A stretch of DNA of 64,000 nucleotides from Nemertoderma westbladi (GCA_032718475.1 JAUCBJ010003184.1:1-64000), one strand, 5' to 3'; positions 12,778 to 25,250 are shown, numbered from the stretch's first letter. A program made the numbers and translations. The notes: generated from the sequence alone by a model not told the origin.

Positions 12778-13493
12778 GATTTATGGAAAAATGCAATTTC
12801 AGCCTGGTATATGGCATTTTTAGTGCTCAATTTCGGATAAAATTTCCAGATATTACAGATTTCATAAGTTTCACCCTAATTTACTTCAAGAAGCAACTAG
12901 ACATTTTGTATTAACATTTAATTCATAAAACGTAGACATATCTTACCTCTATATGATATTAAATTTTGGAAAATTGTGATTATACAATTTGGAGAAAAAC
13001 ACTTTCTGAAATAGCCTACTATATCGACTTCCCAAATTACCATTCTTCGGCCCTAATCTCCGGCTCTTATTATTCAGGCAATGCCAAATATCAATAAAAA
13101 TTATGGAACTACCACCTTCACTCTACCAAACGCAAGGGGAACGGTGTCCATCTAATTAACAGAAACAAAGTTGCAATTATTTAAAAACTGTCAAAAATTC
13201 CCATGATTGGCCCAAAATTGGCCACAGGTCGAATTATTGGCAGACTGTCCAATATTTTAGGCCAATATTTTGACCCGATGCACAACTGTATTGGATATGT
13301 ATCCAATACATATATGTATATATGGATATGTAGTTTCAATCCAAATGGCCAAACTATTTTGGAGATAGCGTCAAAACAACACAAAAACTTCACCATTGTG
13401 ATAATTTTCGGGTAAAAATAAATGTGGCCAAAATTCGGCAAAACGAATTTTTTAATTAGCAAGTCGTTAGACTTGATTACTGTAAGAAAAAAA
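12778..13493. other. Gene-free stretch between two tandem arrays
   Basis: AT-rich DNA with no supported gene. Around 13201-13440 TTGGCC motifs recur on both sides (GATTGGCCCAAAATTGGCCA at about 13206, GTGGCCAAAATTCGG at about 13423), suggesting an eroded foldback, but the arms are too weak to call. Confidence 0.4.
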
Positions 13494-13788
13494 AGCTACT
13501 GGCTACTGACTACTGGCTACTGACTACTGGCTACTGGCTACTGGCTACTGGCTACTGGCTACTGACTACTGGCTACTGGCTACTGGCTACTGGCTACTGG
13601 CTACTGGCTACTGGCTACTGGCTACTGGCTACTGGCTACTGGCTACTGCTACTGGCTACTGGCTACTGGCTACTGGCTACTGGCTACTGGCTACTGGCTA
13701 CTGGCTACTGGCTACTGGCTACTGGCTACTGGCTACTGGCTACTGGCTACTGACTACTGGCTACTGACTACTGGCTACTGGCTACTGA
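13494..13788. repeat. Short tandem array of the 7-bp unit GGCTACT
   Basis: About 41 head-to-tail copies of GGCTACT run with occasional GACTACT variants clustered at both ends and one shortened unit near 13648. Variants at the edges and uniformity in the middle are typical of slippage-driven expansion. Confidence 0.95.
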
Positions 13789-14224
13789 CCTAGAGGAAAA
13801 ACGGCTCTAGCGAATTTGATGAAATTTTGCTTGAACCATGATAATAGATTGCTATGGGTGTTTGTGAAATTGCGGTTTAAATTGAAACATCTCAACTTGT
13901 TTTATTTCGATAGCCCCATAACACGAAAATTGCCATTGACTCAATGATCGAAACAACAGCTGTTTCTCATGAAAAATAATAGTGAGGGCCTAGTAATGAT
14001 CTCAACACTCACATAGATACTTACTATACATCATCCCCTGCATAGTAAGACTTGGACCATAAGTAAAGTAATGTAAAGCCTATGCCCGGTGTGGGAGAAT
14101 CCTCCCACGTTGTGTTGTTTTTAGATTTATATTAGAACCGCATATCCGATAAGTTATGATTTCAAATACAATTCAATTCGGTATTATTTTAGTAACGGTT
14201 TCAGTAGAATTAAATTTTCTAACC

Positions 14225-14400
14225 TTCATCGTTATTACTATGGCAACAATGTAGAGTTCTAGAACAAAAATAGCTGGTGTTAAATAACTAAGAAACAATT
14301 TTATTAATGTTTGGTAGCAAAGTGTGGTGATGGAAATATAACAATTCAGTGTTCTAGAACGTTGCATTATATCACCAACTTAGCTAGTTTGTGTGGTAAG
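14225..14400. mobile_element. MITE-like fragment with GTTCTAGAAC palindromes
   Basis: It contains ATTACTATGGCAAC (14234-14247) followed by GTTCTAGAAC (14256-14265) and a second GTTCTAGAAC (14351-14360). The same order of motifs is found in the foldback at 31885-32365 and in the fragment at 55212-55290. No coding capacity is visible. Confidence 0.5.
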
Positions 14401-15041
14401 AAATAGAAAATGCAAAATATAGAAATTATATAAATAGACCATACCAACCGCATTATATACTGTGTAAATGGATCAAGGAAAATTCATTCCTGGCGACCAA
14501 CGACGAGCAAACTAAGTCAAAACAATTATATTGTGTACCCCTGGGTCCTGAGAAAACAACTCTAAGCCTGTGCTCTACAAGGAATACCTCGTTTGTTTTA
14601 TGTATCTTTGGTGCATTCTCGATCTGTATGCACAATGTACATGTACAATGTACATACATACATATCTCTCTGAGTAAATGGAAGATCAGTACTAGACAGT
14701 AAGCACTTCAATACTAAAATACTACAATACAAATATCATTTGACTACAAATTTTATAGCATCGAATTAAACAATGGAACAGCTGTTGCTTCAGGAGTAAA
14801 TGTGTATGTCAATACTCTCATGTTCTTCAGGGTCTTGCATTATCACTCTAAACCACAGGAATAGAAACATAAACAGATGATTCATTTTCACTCTCAACCC
14901 CAGGATTATAAACATAAACAGATGTTTCATATGGCCTCATTTTGCTATTCTTTTAGGGTTTGAGTAGACTGATTCTATGAATTTGTAACACTAAAATGTT
15001 TATATTTTTATCAGATTATAGATTAAAGATTATTACTGGTA

Positions 15042-18000
15042 TCAAGTTAGTTTACTAAGGATTAACTCCAGCAGCGCCCTATTCTGATTTTGGAAATCAT
15101 GAATATCAGATGAAATTCCACGGACTATAGTTTGTAATTCTATTATATCTGATTTATCTCTCAATGCCATCTCAGTTTCATCTTCTGTGGGTTTTTGAAG
15201 TGGAAATCGGGCAAAATTTGTGTCATTAACTAGTTTTGACAAGTAATCAAGCCGATAAGACAATTCCTGAACCTTTGCAGTTCTTAAATTTGGTAGTGAT
15301 GGTGGTAGAGAAATTTTAATGTCTTCCAATTTTTCTGTAATTGCTAACAGCTGATTTGAGAGATCACCAAACATACCAAATTGTTTTTCGACTAATTTTT
15401 CATTGGCTTCATTCTTATCTTTCAAATATTGCATTTGACTTTCGAATTCATACATTGTTGTATCATAAACCTTATTTATGCTAGAACCATGTCTTTGATT
15501 TGTACTTTCTACCAAATCTGTTAATTTTTCTAATTGCTTATTAGCAAGAATCATTCTTTTTTCTATTCCAATATTTTCATCATTAGCAGCTCGGTAAATG
15601 TAGTTACTTGCGCAAATATCTTCAAATCTTGAAATAGCTGCTACTTCTTCTTTATTTGATATTAATTTCAGTTTTCGGTGTTTAATTATCCCACAAAGTC
15701 GTAAAACATAGGGAATTAAACACAGTGGTGGGGCAAGCAATGGTTTTGAAAAATACTGCTCCATAATACCATATCTTTGGAACAACCAATATTCATCAGT
15801 ATTGTCATTAACAGCATCAAATGTATGACTAAACATTGCAATTAATAAATTCAATAGCAGAACATTGCTCAAGAGCAAATACACAGCCAGAAAAATTAGG
15901 GGCCATAATCTTGATTGAGGGCATCTTCGAATTCCTGTCAATTCTTCACTTGACTCACAGTCTGGGGCATCCATATCATAATTCTCAAGAAATAGATTCC
16001 CGTAGATTTGAAAATATGAATGGTATAATATAGACTCTATAGCAGCCCCAATATCAGTTTCATTTGGAAACATCAAGGATTGTACAGCAATTCCATAAGA
16101 GAGAATGAAAATTATAATAATAACTATAAAGAATATAAGATCTTTCAACATTTTTTCTATTATGATCAATTTTGGGCCAATAACTCGATTTATTGTACCA
16201 ATGTGCAGTATTCGTAGATAACATCCCCATAAAGCAATGGCATAGAACACTCTTGCTGTAAACATCTGTCCTTCTATATTTCTGAATATTATCCCTGGAG
16301 CAATCATTATCAAACAAATACAGTCCAACTTATTCCAAGTGTCCCCAATCCACGCAAGGACCTTCCTACGCAATGTGGGAAACCCACTATCATATATTTC
16401 CCTGGCTTCTTCCAGATACGTAGTTCCAAACCAGAGCATGAGTATAATTTCCCAAATTGAAGCTGTTTCATGGAAATCCATCATTAATACATAACTAAAC
16501 AGCAGTACTAATACCATGTAGAAATATGAATGCTGCCAAAATACAACAATGGGTGCCCTCAAAAAGGCATACATCTTACCAAAGGATGATAATTGGTCAA
16601 GTTTTTTTCTTTCCTTATAATTAGTATTACTTGTAGATTTGGAAATATTATTATCATTATTCATATCTATCATTCTTGCAATATTTCCACATGCCGCAGA
16701 ATTATTTGTATCATCTTCTGAAGAACATTTATCTCCATAGAATGGTATGAGAAGTGGAATAAGGAATGGACACAATATGCATAATGATATCCGATGTATT
16801 CCTATTTGCATTATGTCACCATACCACACACTAGACAGAAATGCTTGACAACCACTTTGAGAAGTGAAGTCAATACAATTTCCTACTTGAGCAAGTTCCA
16901 TGACTGTACTTCCACCAAACAATGGTAACACTTGACAAAGAAGAATCTGGACCTGAAAGGCATCTTCATTATAGCACTCATTGGCCACATTTATTGCTAA
17001 GTCCTCAAAGTATCTAGCAATTTCGTAGAGTCTAGCAGAATATCGAGAATCAGTAATATATCGTGATTCAGCCATTGATTTCAGTATTCTGACAGCTGCT
17101 AATGCTGCTGCACATTTGTGATTTACTTCTTCCCAGAAATATCTTGACATTTCCTCTCTACCTAAAAGAATGCTATATATAAACAATTCCCTATTCGGAT
17201 CATCAAATAACTCAAAATCAGATGACATTCCACAGCCACCATTATTTGTAGAAAGTAAACGATCAGGTTCCTCTATATTCACTCTCAATATATTGTTTTC
17301 CTTTGCCACTTCTTTATTATATCGGAAATCACAGAGGTAAATTGGATTATAATCAATGCCATTTCCCATTAAATATTTTATAATCTTTCCAACATCATGT
17401 AATGTTACAGTTTTCTTTCCATTTTTCTGTCTTTGTGAATTCAAAAAACCAAACAATGCCTGTTCACTTGTAATATTAACATACAAATACAGTACTTTTT
17501 TGACTATGAGGAATGATTTCAAATCAAAACCACTATCCAGTATTAATTCAACAAATAAGGTTTTATCATTAACTATGGCATGGAGTATGTATGGACCTAG
17601 TTCATCGCTATCAAAACTTTTGTCACCTGTAAATATATAATCTCTTGCAACATCAGGGCGATCCCAATCGAGGCAAATCTGAAGCTGACGAAGTGGGTTA
17701 TGTGCGTTTAGTTTCATCATTGCTTGAATCATTACAGTATCCATGCTCTTCTCGCTCTTACTTACAACTATAAGTAGACTCTTATCAATAAAACATTCAT
17801 AAATCATTTGTATTGTATCATCTATGTGATCTGATCCCAATATGCTAATGATTCTTTTCTGAGTCAATTTAATGAAATCATCAAGCATGTTATATTTATT
17901 TGGTAATTGTTCTTCTAATTCTGTAGACACTCTAATGCTTTCTGTTTGTTCTAGCAAATGATTTAAAAGATCTGCTAACCCACCCGATCCTTCCAAAATT

Positions 18001-18863
18001 ATCAGCGGAGTTTTTAGTTTAAGTGATCCTTGAATTTCTTGTAGAGTACTTCGGTCTCCTCCTAGCAAGATGCTAAGGCTTGGAATATTTTTTATCGCAG
18101 GAATACAATTGTCTTCATTGCTATCACTCTGCTTTGTCATTGCCTCCATAAAATTATGCCACAATCCCTCTTTGTCACCATATTTTCCTGTTGTTCCATC
18201 ATCAGAAAAAATAAAATGAGTATGGTTAGCATCCAATGGTACATTAAGAAGCCCATCTTCTAAGCAAACATCCTCTTTTCTGTATTTATATTCTATGCAA
18301 GTTGGACTACCTTCATTAATGAGTGAAGATTTTCCTGCCACAGACCCCCAAGACGTAAATCCTGCGAGGAAAACTCTACCACCACCACTACTTTTAACAT
18401 TATTTGCAATTACATTTCCAACTTGTGCACTCACACCACAATTTAAACCCTGTGTAAAAATCCAGACATCAGAAATTTGACATATTTTAATTAGGGCCTT
18501 TTCAAACACTTGTCTGACCTTTCCTCGCACCTGACTTCCTCTGAATTTGTTCCCAAAGATAGAGAGTATCAATGATGGTGGTGCAACTTCCCAAGATTCT
18601 TCTATGAGCTTCACAATGTTATCTCCTTTCGTGTTACAATCCATTCGTATATACTTCGTTTGATATGTTTCATTTTGTTGTTGGCGACTGGGTAATGTTA
18701 CATTTCCAAATGCATTAGTTGGGGACACCTGTGTATTCATTATTGTGGACCATGACCCATTCCCACTCATATCTCCTACCTGGATTGCATTTTTGCTATG
18801 CTCTTCTAAATGTAATCCACAATGGCATTTTTGGGATGATATAGGTAAATTTGTAGATGATAT
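15042..18863 (-). CDS. TRPM-family cation channel, exon 2 (main coding exon)
   Basis: One exon carries 1242 codons from an internal Met at 18770, plus 31 in-frame codons upstream back to a splice acceptor (T-rich tract then TTTTCAG) at 18864-18870. Numbered from that Met, the N-terminal TRPM/SLOG region is about residues 38-330 (VWIFTQGLNCGV, ILEGSGGLADLL). Helices lie at about 747-763, 770-790, 813-827, 838-857 and 875-898, the pore loop at about 910-935, and S6 at about 955-980 with LLNLLIAMF. A TRP-box-like segment (YWLFQRYGIMEQY) follows at about 990-1003, then a C-terminal coiled coil at about 1060-1160. There is no alpha-kinase or NUDT9 domain. The upstream codons contain CHCGLHLEEH, matching the conserved TRPM CxCG...H element, so the Met at 18770 is not the true start. 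Likely role: plasma-membrane, possibly Ca2+-permeable, channel. The TRPM subtype is not assigned. Confidence 0.92.
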   Translation of the reverse strand: MSSTNLPISSQKCHCGLHLEEHSKNAIQVGDMSGNGSWSTIMNTQVSPTNAFGNVTLPSRQQQNETYQTKYIRMDCNTKGDNIVKLIEESWEVAPPSLILSIFGNKFRGSQVRGKVRQVFEKALIKICQISDVWIFTQGLNCGVSAQVGNVIANNVKSSGGGRVFLAGFTSWGSVAGKSSLINEGSPTCIEYKYRKEDVCLEDGLLNVPLDANHTHFIFSDDGTTGKYGDKEGLWHNFMEAMTKQSDSNEDNCIPAIKNIPSLSILLGGDRSTLQEIQGSLKLKTPLIILEGSGGLADLLNHLLEQTESIRVSTELEEQLPNKYNMLDDFIKLTQKRIISILGSDHIDDTIQMIYECFIDKSLLIVVSKSEKSMDTVMIQAMMKLNAHNPLRQLQICLDWDRPDVARDYIFTGDKSFDSDELGPYILHAIVNDKTLFVELILDSGFDLKSFLIVKKVLYLYVNITSEQALFGFLNSQRQKNGKKTVTLHDVGKIIKYLMGNGIDYNPIYLCDFRYNKEVAKENNILRVNIEEPDRLLSTNNGGCGMSSDFELFDDPNRELFIYSILLGREEMSRYFWEEVNHKCAAALAAVRILKSMAESRYITDSRYSARLYEIARYFEDLAINVANECYNEDAFQVQILLCQVLPLFGGSTVMELAQVGNCIDFTSQSGCQAFLSSVWYGDIMQIGIHRISLCILCPFLIPLLIPFYGDKCSSEDDTNNSAACGNIARMIDMNNDNNISKSTSNTNYKERKKLDQLSSFGKMYAFLRAPIVVFWQHSYFYMVLVLLFSYVLMMDFHETASIWEIILMLWFGTTYLEEAREIYDSGFPTLRRKVLAWIGDTWNKLDCICLIMIAPGIIFRNIEGQMFTARVFYAIALWGCYLRILHIGTINRVIGPKLIIIEKMLKDLIFFIVIIIIFILSYGIAVQSLMFPNETDIGAAIESILYHSYFQIYGNLFLENYDMDAPDCESSEELTGIRRCPQSRLWPLIFLAVYLLLSNVLLLNLLIAMFSHTFDAVNDNTDEYWLFQRYGIMEQYFSKPLLAPPLCLIPYVLRLCGIIKHRKLKLISNKEEVAAISRFEDICASNYIYRAANDENIGIEKRMILANKQLEKLTDLVESTNQRHGSSINKVYDTTMYEFESQMQYLKDKNEANEKLVEKQFGMFGDLSNQLLAITEKLEDIKISLPPSLPNLRTAKVQELSYRLDYLSKLVNDTNFARFPLQKPTEDETEMALRDKSDIIELQTIVRGISSDIHDFQNQNRALLELILSKLT

Positions 18864-19464
18864 CTGAAAATAAAATAAAATATATCAGAAGGTTTTTTAA
18901 GGTAATTGTAAATTGTAAAGTAGAAAAAAAAGTGTAAGATACATCAAAGGTGGTCTATATTGAATTGTAATATTTATTTTAAAAGATTAATTTTTGACGC
19001 TCCTTAGTGGCCAGAGCCAAAATTTAAATTTTTGACTTAAATTGCTACTCCCTTTTTTATGCTTCATTTTTAGAAGTTGTAACCTTCTTTTCTGGAATCA
19101 GCATGGCCGATTACGTAAAAGAAATCCAGCAAAATGTTTGTAATTAAAGGGAAATACCACTAATTTTCAAAATAATTTTCAAAAATGCACTGCTTTTATT
19201 CCTAAAAAATGTTATAACAGATGAACAATTGCAAAACTAAAAAACGGCTCGAATTTTATTATTGCCCACACTAGTAGCTTCCATTTATAAAAAACTGACA
19301 AATTGGTTGAAAATGGCGGAGGAGATGTGTTTTAAAAATATAAATGCCATTCCGAGATAATTGCCTATAAAGTTTGAACCATCCCGCACATAAATTGTCT
19401 GTTAATATGTGTCAATGTATGTCAATATATATTTAGCAAACCACAAAACCATGCTAAGATTTTT

Positions 19465-19710
19465 GCTATGGGGTTTTCCTGGTCGCTGATTTCATTTCTG
19501 AGGTCAAATTTCACTTTTAATGAAATCTAGTTAGTCTGTTTGTCTGTCTGCCGACAAAATGTCCGTCAAAAATAAGAAAAGGGCTCACCATCTACTGTAG
19601 CTAAAAGTTTAGTTATAGGGGTTTTCCTGGTCGCAGAATTATGTTTAGTGTCAGATTTAACATTTGATAACTTCCAAATTATCTGTTTGGCTGTCAGGCT
19701 GTCGGTTTAT
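19465..19710. repeat. Imperfect direct repeat of about 95-100 bp, two copies
   Basis: The motif GGGGTTTTCCTGGTCGC is followed in both copies by an AT-rich stretch and then a TCTGTTTG-rich block with CTGTC motifs, at about 19470-19555 and 19617-19710. The copies are separated by about 147 bp. No function is evident. Confidence 0.55.
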
Positions 19711-20245
19711 TTTGACGGATAGACTGACAGGCTAAAATACAAACTGAAAAGAAGAGGCAAAACCGATATAGGAAATTTTTCAGACAGATAGTATGTTTTC
19801 TATTGTTTTGGAGACATGCTTACGGACAGACCGTGAGTAAAACGGACTGAGAACGGACTGATATCTCGAGAAGCAAGACAGATCTTGCTAAACGGTTTTC
19901 AAATTTGTAATCTTGATAAAAAATCTGCTCTAGAAGATATATAAAAATAAAATGGAAAAAAATAATTGAAAGCCAGTAAAATATCCCCCTTAAGTTTTAC
20001 AAAACAAACCCAAAATTTAAATAATATTTATCTTATTCTGAAACAGTATGCAGACATATCATTTCCCTTGAATATTAATATACCGGTAGAAATTAAATGA
20101 GAATATATCTACATCGTTCAGAAACCAACATTTATATTTAACTGTGTGTTAATTAATATTATATAATAAAAATAATAAAAAATAATAAAAATAACAAAAA
20201 TTTATTTATTTAATAAATTTAATAAAAATTTATTCTTAATAAAAC

Positions 20246-20307
20246 GTATAGCCTCCCATTATGATACATCAATATATATATTGATGTATTACAATGGGAG
20301 GCTATAC
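20246..20307. repeat. Near-perfect 62-bp inverted repeat (long hairpin)
   Basis: The left arm starts GTATAGCCTCCCATT and the right arm ends AATGGGAGGCTATAC. The 31-bp arms pair with only two mismatches and meet at an ATATATAT centre, leaving almost no loop. It lies in the TRPM intron. It could be a tiny foldback element or an extruding cruciform; the lack of a loop and the AT-rich tip make a microRNA precursor less likely. Confidence 0.85.
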
Positions 20308-20799
20308 ATACGTGCTAAATTTTTACCACTACCCTACAATCTTTAAGAAATTAAAAATTTTTATATTTTAAAAATTTCAAGATTTGAAAGAAAATTAAGT
20401 GATGGCTTATTTTATGAACGTAAGAGTCAGTTGTGGTATTAGCAAAACATACGAACCTAGAACAAATTATAGCACCTGGATATGGGTTATTAACTAAACC
20501 TTCAACAAAATAACGATGTACATTGTAAGGTAAGCAACAAATAAACGAGTATTAATATTCCATAACATTAATAATAATTGCTGGCAAGTATCACCACAAA
20601 TATCCCACAACTGACTAAAATAAAAACTAGTGCAATATATTCGCTGCAGTTCTGATAAACAGATTGGATGCGAAAAATAAAATTCCTGGCGTAAACATTT
20701 AAATTTTCCTATAAATTTACCGCATTTTCATTAATTAATATATCTTCTACACTACAATTATTTTGAAAAAATATATAAGTGTTCCCTAAATGTACAGCT

Positions 20800-23700
20800 T
20801 CATTGACCCAAGGAAGAATGAGACCGCTCCTTTGACAGAACTTTGGCGGACGGCTCCAACTATTTCATACTGAAAAGAATCCATTTAGGGGCAGGGGTAC
20901 AGGGCATGGCCCTGCAGATGAGCCACATAGCCTTTGGAGGGTCATGTGCTTCAGAGTAGGTATGGGTGATGGGCCTCATATCTGATTCCACTGCGACACC
21001 CACCCTGTGGAATGGCAAACCAGGGTGTGGTATTTGCCTCGAGAGCTGACACGGCAAAAAAGCACCCCCAACCCCCACTATGGATTACATTAGTAATGCA
21101 GGCACTAGAGGCCAGTGGAATTCCCGGACACAATCGGCCTCACAGGCGTCAGTTATCTCCTGACCGGCTGCCTTTCTCACCCCCTACTGGAGAGAGAGCG
21201 GTCAACAATTCTGTGAGTCCCTTTCCTGATGACCTTTCTGGCCCAAACCCTGGGTCATCAGGGATGCCAGATTGTGAGGGGGAGAGGGATTCTGGAGTTG
21301 GAGGCTACTCTCATGTTCCAGCCCGACCAAAAAAGCCATTGGTGAATCTGAGGCAAGTCACTAGACTATCCTCAGTAAACACCCTAACACTCGGGTCCCC
21401 AATGCGACAAGGTGAGCTGACTGCCTTGGCAGATAAGCTTTCTCTTAGCGCAGTGGGTATTCAAGTTCAAGTTGCACCGAATGCAGACTGGACAGGCTGA
21501 TGAGGTTCTGATTAAGTACATAGGGGGCGGTTGGCGACTCGCCCTCGCATCAGCAGATGATAGTAGCAATGGTGGAATTGATCTATTGATGAATCCAACT
21601 GCACATGCAGCATTGGACAAAATAGACCAAATCTCTAACCGCATCTTCCGTTGACACTTCTCATGTTCTTGAAGACTGACTAAGTAGTTTCCTAAGTTGG
21701 TTCTGATTGTGTGCTACTCTCCAACTAGTGTTGCTCCTGTAGAGGAGGTGGAAAATTTTTACCACAATCTACAAACAGCAACTGATGGAGTGGATCAGCA
21801 TGCATTCTTAACATTCCTGGGAGACTGTAATGCAAGTTTGCATCAATCACGTACGTCGCCCTGGGTCCATAGCGATAGTGTTAACTGAAATTTCGTCCAT
21901 CTTCAGGATTTTATCTCTCGAAATGGATTGTTTTCGGCTGGAACCCAGTTCAAGCAGCGTACTGGAAAGCTATGGACTCATAGTGGACCCAGTGGTCACA
22001 AGTCCCAGATAGACCATATCCTGTTTCGTAGGAAATACAGGAGCTCTATACAAGACTGTAATGCATTTACACTTCGACCCTTCTCCAGTGATCACCGCCT
22101 TATTGTGGCCAAGGTAAGACTGCGTGCTAGCAGAACAACGAAATCTGCCTTGCTGCAGCATGACTGGTCCTCTCTGTTGCAACAGCCAAGTGTGAGATCC
22201 AGCTTCACATTACAGCTGAACAACATGTATGAGGTTCTCTGAGGCGGCAGATCACTGCGAGGGCTATACTGTTTTCACAGAAGCAGTTAAGTTAGCAGCT
22301 ACAGCAACAGTTCCTGTATACCCTCGAAACAGGAAAAGGGCCCCCTGGAATGACCAAAAAATTTAGAAGTGCCGAAAATACCTCTATAAGGCGCAGAAAG
22401 AGTCCCGACTCAAACAGACTACAGTGGCTAAGAATGCAGTTAAGGCTGCATCTAGGTCCCTGAACAGGCAGTACTCTGTTAATCTACAGGAGCTAATAAA
22501 TCAACAGGATGATGCCATCAATGATGCTGACGACAGCAGGCAATCATCCCGGCATGGAAATCGATCAACTTGCTTACTGGGTGGAAAAGCCAACAAACCA
22601 CCTAGGTTAAGGCAGAATCACCTGCTGATCGCCTCAATGGTTGGGAGGCCCACTTTGAAAAGCTCCTCAATAATGACAGGGTATTGCCTGATAACTTTAT
22701 AGAACTAAAAGTATCTGAGTCTGTACTCCCAGATATTCCCATTAGCGATATCTCTTTTGTAGAAGTGAAGGCTGCTGCAAAGAGCATTAAGACCAATCGT
22801 GCCAGTGGAGTAGATGGTGGTCCCCCTGAGGTCTTTAAAATACCTGAGTGTTTAAAGCTCATCTATCCCATCATAGTAGACATGTACCGAACAACAAGAG
22901 TCCCACAAGAAATGAAAACAAATAAGTTGGTGCCAGTTCCCAAGAAGGGCAACCTAACACTCTATGGTTCTTTTCGGGGAATCTCATTGATCTCGATTGC
23001 TGCAAAGCTATACAATAGAATTCTATTAAATCGCATCAGGGATCCCATTGAGAGACTGCTCCATGGAAATCAGAATGGGTTCCGTAAAGGTCGTGGGACC
23101 ATGGAGCCCATTTTGGCACTTAGAAGGATAATTGAAGAGTTATCAAGAAAGAAAGACAGGCATCTGGCTGTCTGTTGACTTCTTCAAGGCCTATGATTCA
23201 GTCTCTCGCTCACGTACAGTATGTTCAGCTTACTTTCATTATATGGGATTCCTGATAAAATTATTGCAGCAATCAGATTAGTATACGATGGTTCGACAAC
23301 ATTTGTTTCTACTGTTGTTGGTTACACAGAACCATTTGAAGTGTTATGGGGCGTCCTCCAGGGAGACAAACTTGCACCATTCGTGTTCATAATTGTGTTT
23401 GACTATGTTCTATGCATGTCCTTAGATCATCATAATGATGATGGGGTGATGATAACTCCACCTACTGGCTCCAGAAGTTGAGGAAATCCTGCCAAGTACC
23501 TAACTGATCTAGACTTTGCTGATGACTTAGGAGTACTCTCAGAATCACTAGATGGAGTCCAGCAGCTCCTCAGCTCATTAGAACAGGCTGCTTCTAGTGT
23601 TGGTCTTTTTATTAACTCCAAAAAGACCAAAATTTTGACAGTTAACTTTGAAAGACTTCAGCAAGTCTCTGATCGGATGAGCATAAGTTCAAAGGATGGT

Positions 23701-24316
23701 ATGCTTGAGCATGTGGACAACTTCTGTTACCGTCAGGTGAGGACCTTCGAATACGTAAGGGAAAGACATGGGCAGCCTTGAATAGGCTTTCCAGGATTTG
23801 GACGTCACAAAGAATTAATCGGAATCTTAAGGTCCAATTATTTAGAGCACAGTAGTTCCAGTCCTCCTCTATGGGAGTCCATGCTGGGCTCTAACTGCTG
23901 AGGACACCAAATCTCTGGATGGCACATTCACAAGAATGCTATGCCGGGTTCATTGTGTCAAGTACAATGCGCACATCTCCAACCAGACAATATATAACAT
24001 TGGAGGTGTCTCATTGGTTCCCCAAAGCTTGACACTAGAACAAAGTCGCCTCCGCTTTGCAGGAAATTGCTTTCGCCGTGAGGACCAGCCAGTACATAAT
24101 CTTGTGCTTTGGCACCCTCATGGATGGAATGGAGTGAATAAGCATGGTGGACAGCCCATGACTTTCTTGAGACGCATCTTAAAGAACACTGGCCTTGAAG
24201 ATGCGGATGATCTAGCAAATGTCATAGGTGATAGGAAGTTGTGGTGGTGCAATTTTGTCAACAAGCCGGCATAGCATTCTTAATAATGCAGCTGCAATGC
24301 AGCATGCCGATCCTAG
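20800..24316 (+). mobile_element. LINE retrotransposon copy 1 (APE endonuclease plus reverse transcriptase), degenerate
   Basis: Broken frames on the plus strand read in order through an apurinic-type endonuclease and then a reverse transcriptase. The endonuclease part includes VGIQ near 21450, LIVCYSPT near 21700, FLGDCNAS near 21815, and QIDHILF then SSDHRLIVAKVRL at about 22005-22120. The RT part includes NRASGVDGGPPEVFK near 22795, LVPVPKKGN near 22930, LQGDKLAPF near 23357, and LDFADDLGVLS with catalytic ADD near 23506-23537. A conserved C-terminal region runs to about 24274. Stops and frameshifts (for example near 21500, 21890, 22360, 23178 and 23480) make it non-autonomous. The 3' end (GCATGCCGATCCTAG, 24302-24316) is shared with copy 2; the 5' end is uncertain. 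It lies antisense to TRPM. The ORF layout suggests an RTE- or Nimb-like clade, not confirmed. Confidence 0.85.
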
Positions 24317-24319
24317 TAG

Positions 24320-25087
24320 TATAGAGATATAGCATCTTTTTGATTATGCTGATCTCTCTGCAATCTCCAGACTGTTTATATAAGTTAAGTGAAAATAAAT
24401 ACTATTTTCTATATTGAAAACGATTTTTTGCAGGCAAAGAAATAGCAACCAAAAACTATATTCAAGTCTTAAAAAGTATCAAAACAGGAATACAGTAATA
24501 AACAATAGGGAAGATAATGTAGTACTAACAATAGGATACGTTTGAACAAATGGACACGGTAAATGAAAGACGGGAGATCTGCAGAGCGACATTGAGAAGT
24601 TCACACACCATAGAATGACCTAAATGCGTTGGAAGAGGTGGTGAAAGGAGCACCAGTTGGGTTCCCTTGACTCAGACCTTGAAATCTGGTTATCTTATGA
24701 ATGGTAGAAGAGTTTTCAGGGTACCTATCAACCAGGTCCTAGTTGAATACAACACCAGAGTTCCTTGCTTGAGTATCTTGAGGGCCTTGAGGAGGGCGGC
24801 TGATGAACAGCAAACTGATACATCATCTAGGTAACACATGTGGACTAGAAGTCAAGGGATTTTACGTCGAAACTCAGTCACTGGGTCATCAAGGAGAAAG
24901 CCTGTAGAACCAGAGGGTTTTCACATTGGGTGCTACAGCAGGAACACTGGGCTCAAAAGCAGCCTTCGATTCAGTCAGAGATGGATTGCTTATGTTCTCT
25001 TACTTCCACAAATATGTTGGATATATCAATATTATTGAAAGTACTTCTGAAGTCTACCAAAGTAAAAGCTAAAAGTAAATTAAATTT
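24320..25087. other. Intronic stretch without recognisable genes
   Basis: Between the LINE 3' end and the next dispersed repeat I see no domain-bearing frame. Short open frames near 24838-25187 have no recognisable content. Confidence 0.45.
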
Positions 25088-25250
25088 TCTTCAGCCGTTA
25101 GGCCAGGGATTACACACAAAGTCTGACGACTTATTTCCAGTGTGGTCCACCCAGAACTATACTCCCCAAAGGAAACTCCAATACTAATTTAGCTACCACT
25201 TAAAGATGCAAGGAAGATATGCGCCCTGGCTAAACCCTTAAAAGCCCCCA
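25088..25250. repeat. Dispersed repeat, copy A (second copy at 33003-33170)
   Basis: Blocks shared in order with 33003-33170 include GCCGTTAGGC, GGGATTAC, CGACTTATTTCCA, GAACTATACTCCCCA, ATTTAGCTA and AAGGATGCAAG (variant AAAGATGCAAG here). Identity is moderate with small indels, and both copies are in the same orientation. No tRNA promoter boxes were seen, so the class is undetermined. Confidence 0.7.

Noticed and set aside
18295-18480. Plus-strand frames opposite the TRPM exon (also 15836-16033 and 17356-17640)
   Set aside because: Antisense shadows of the minus-strand channel coding sequence with no domains.
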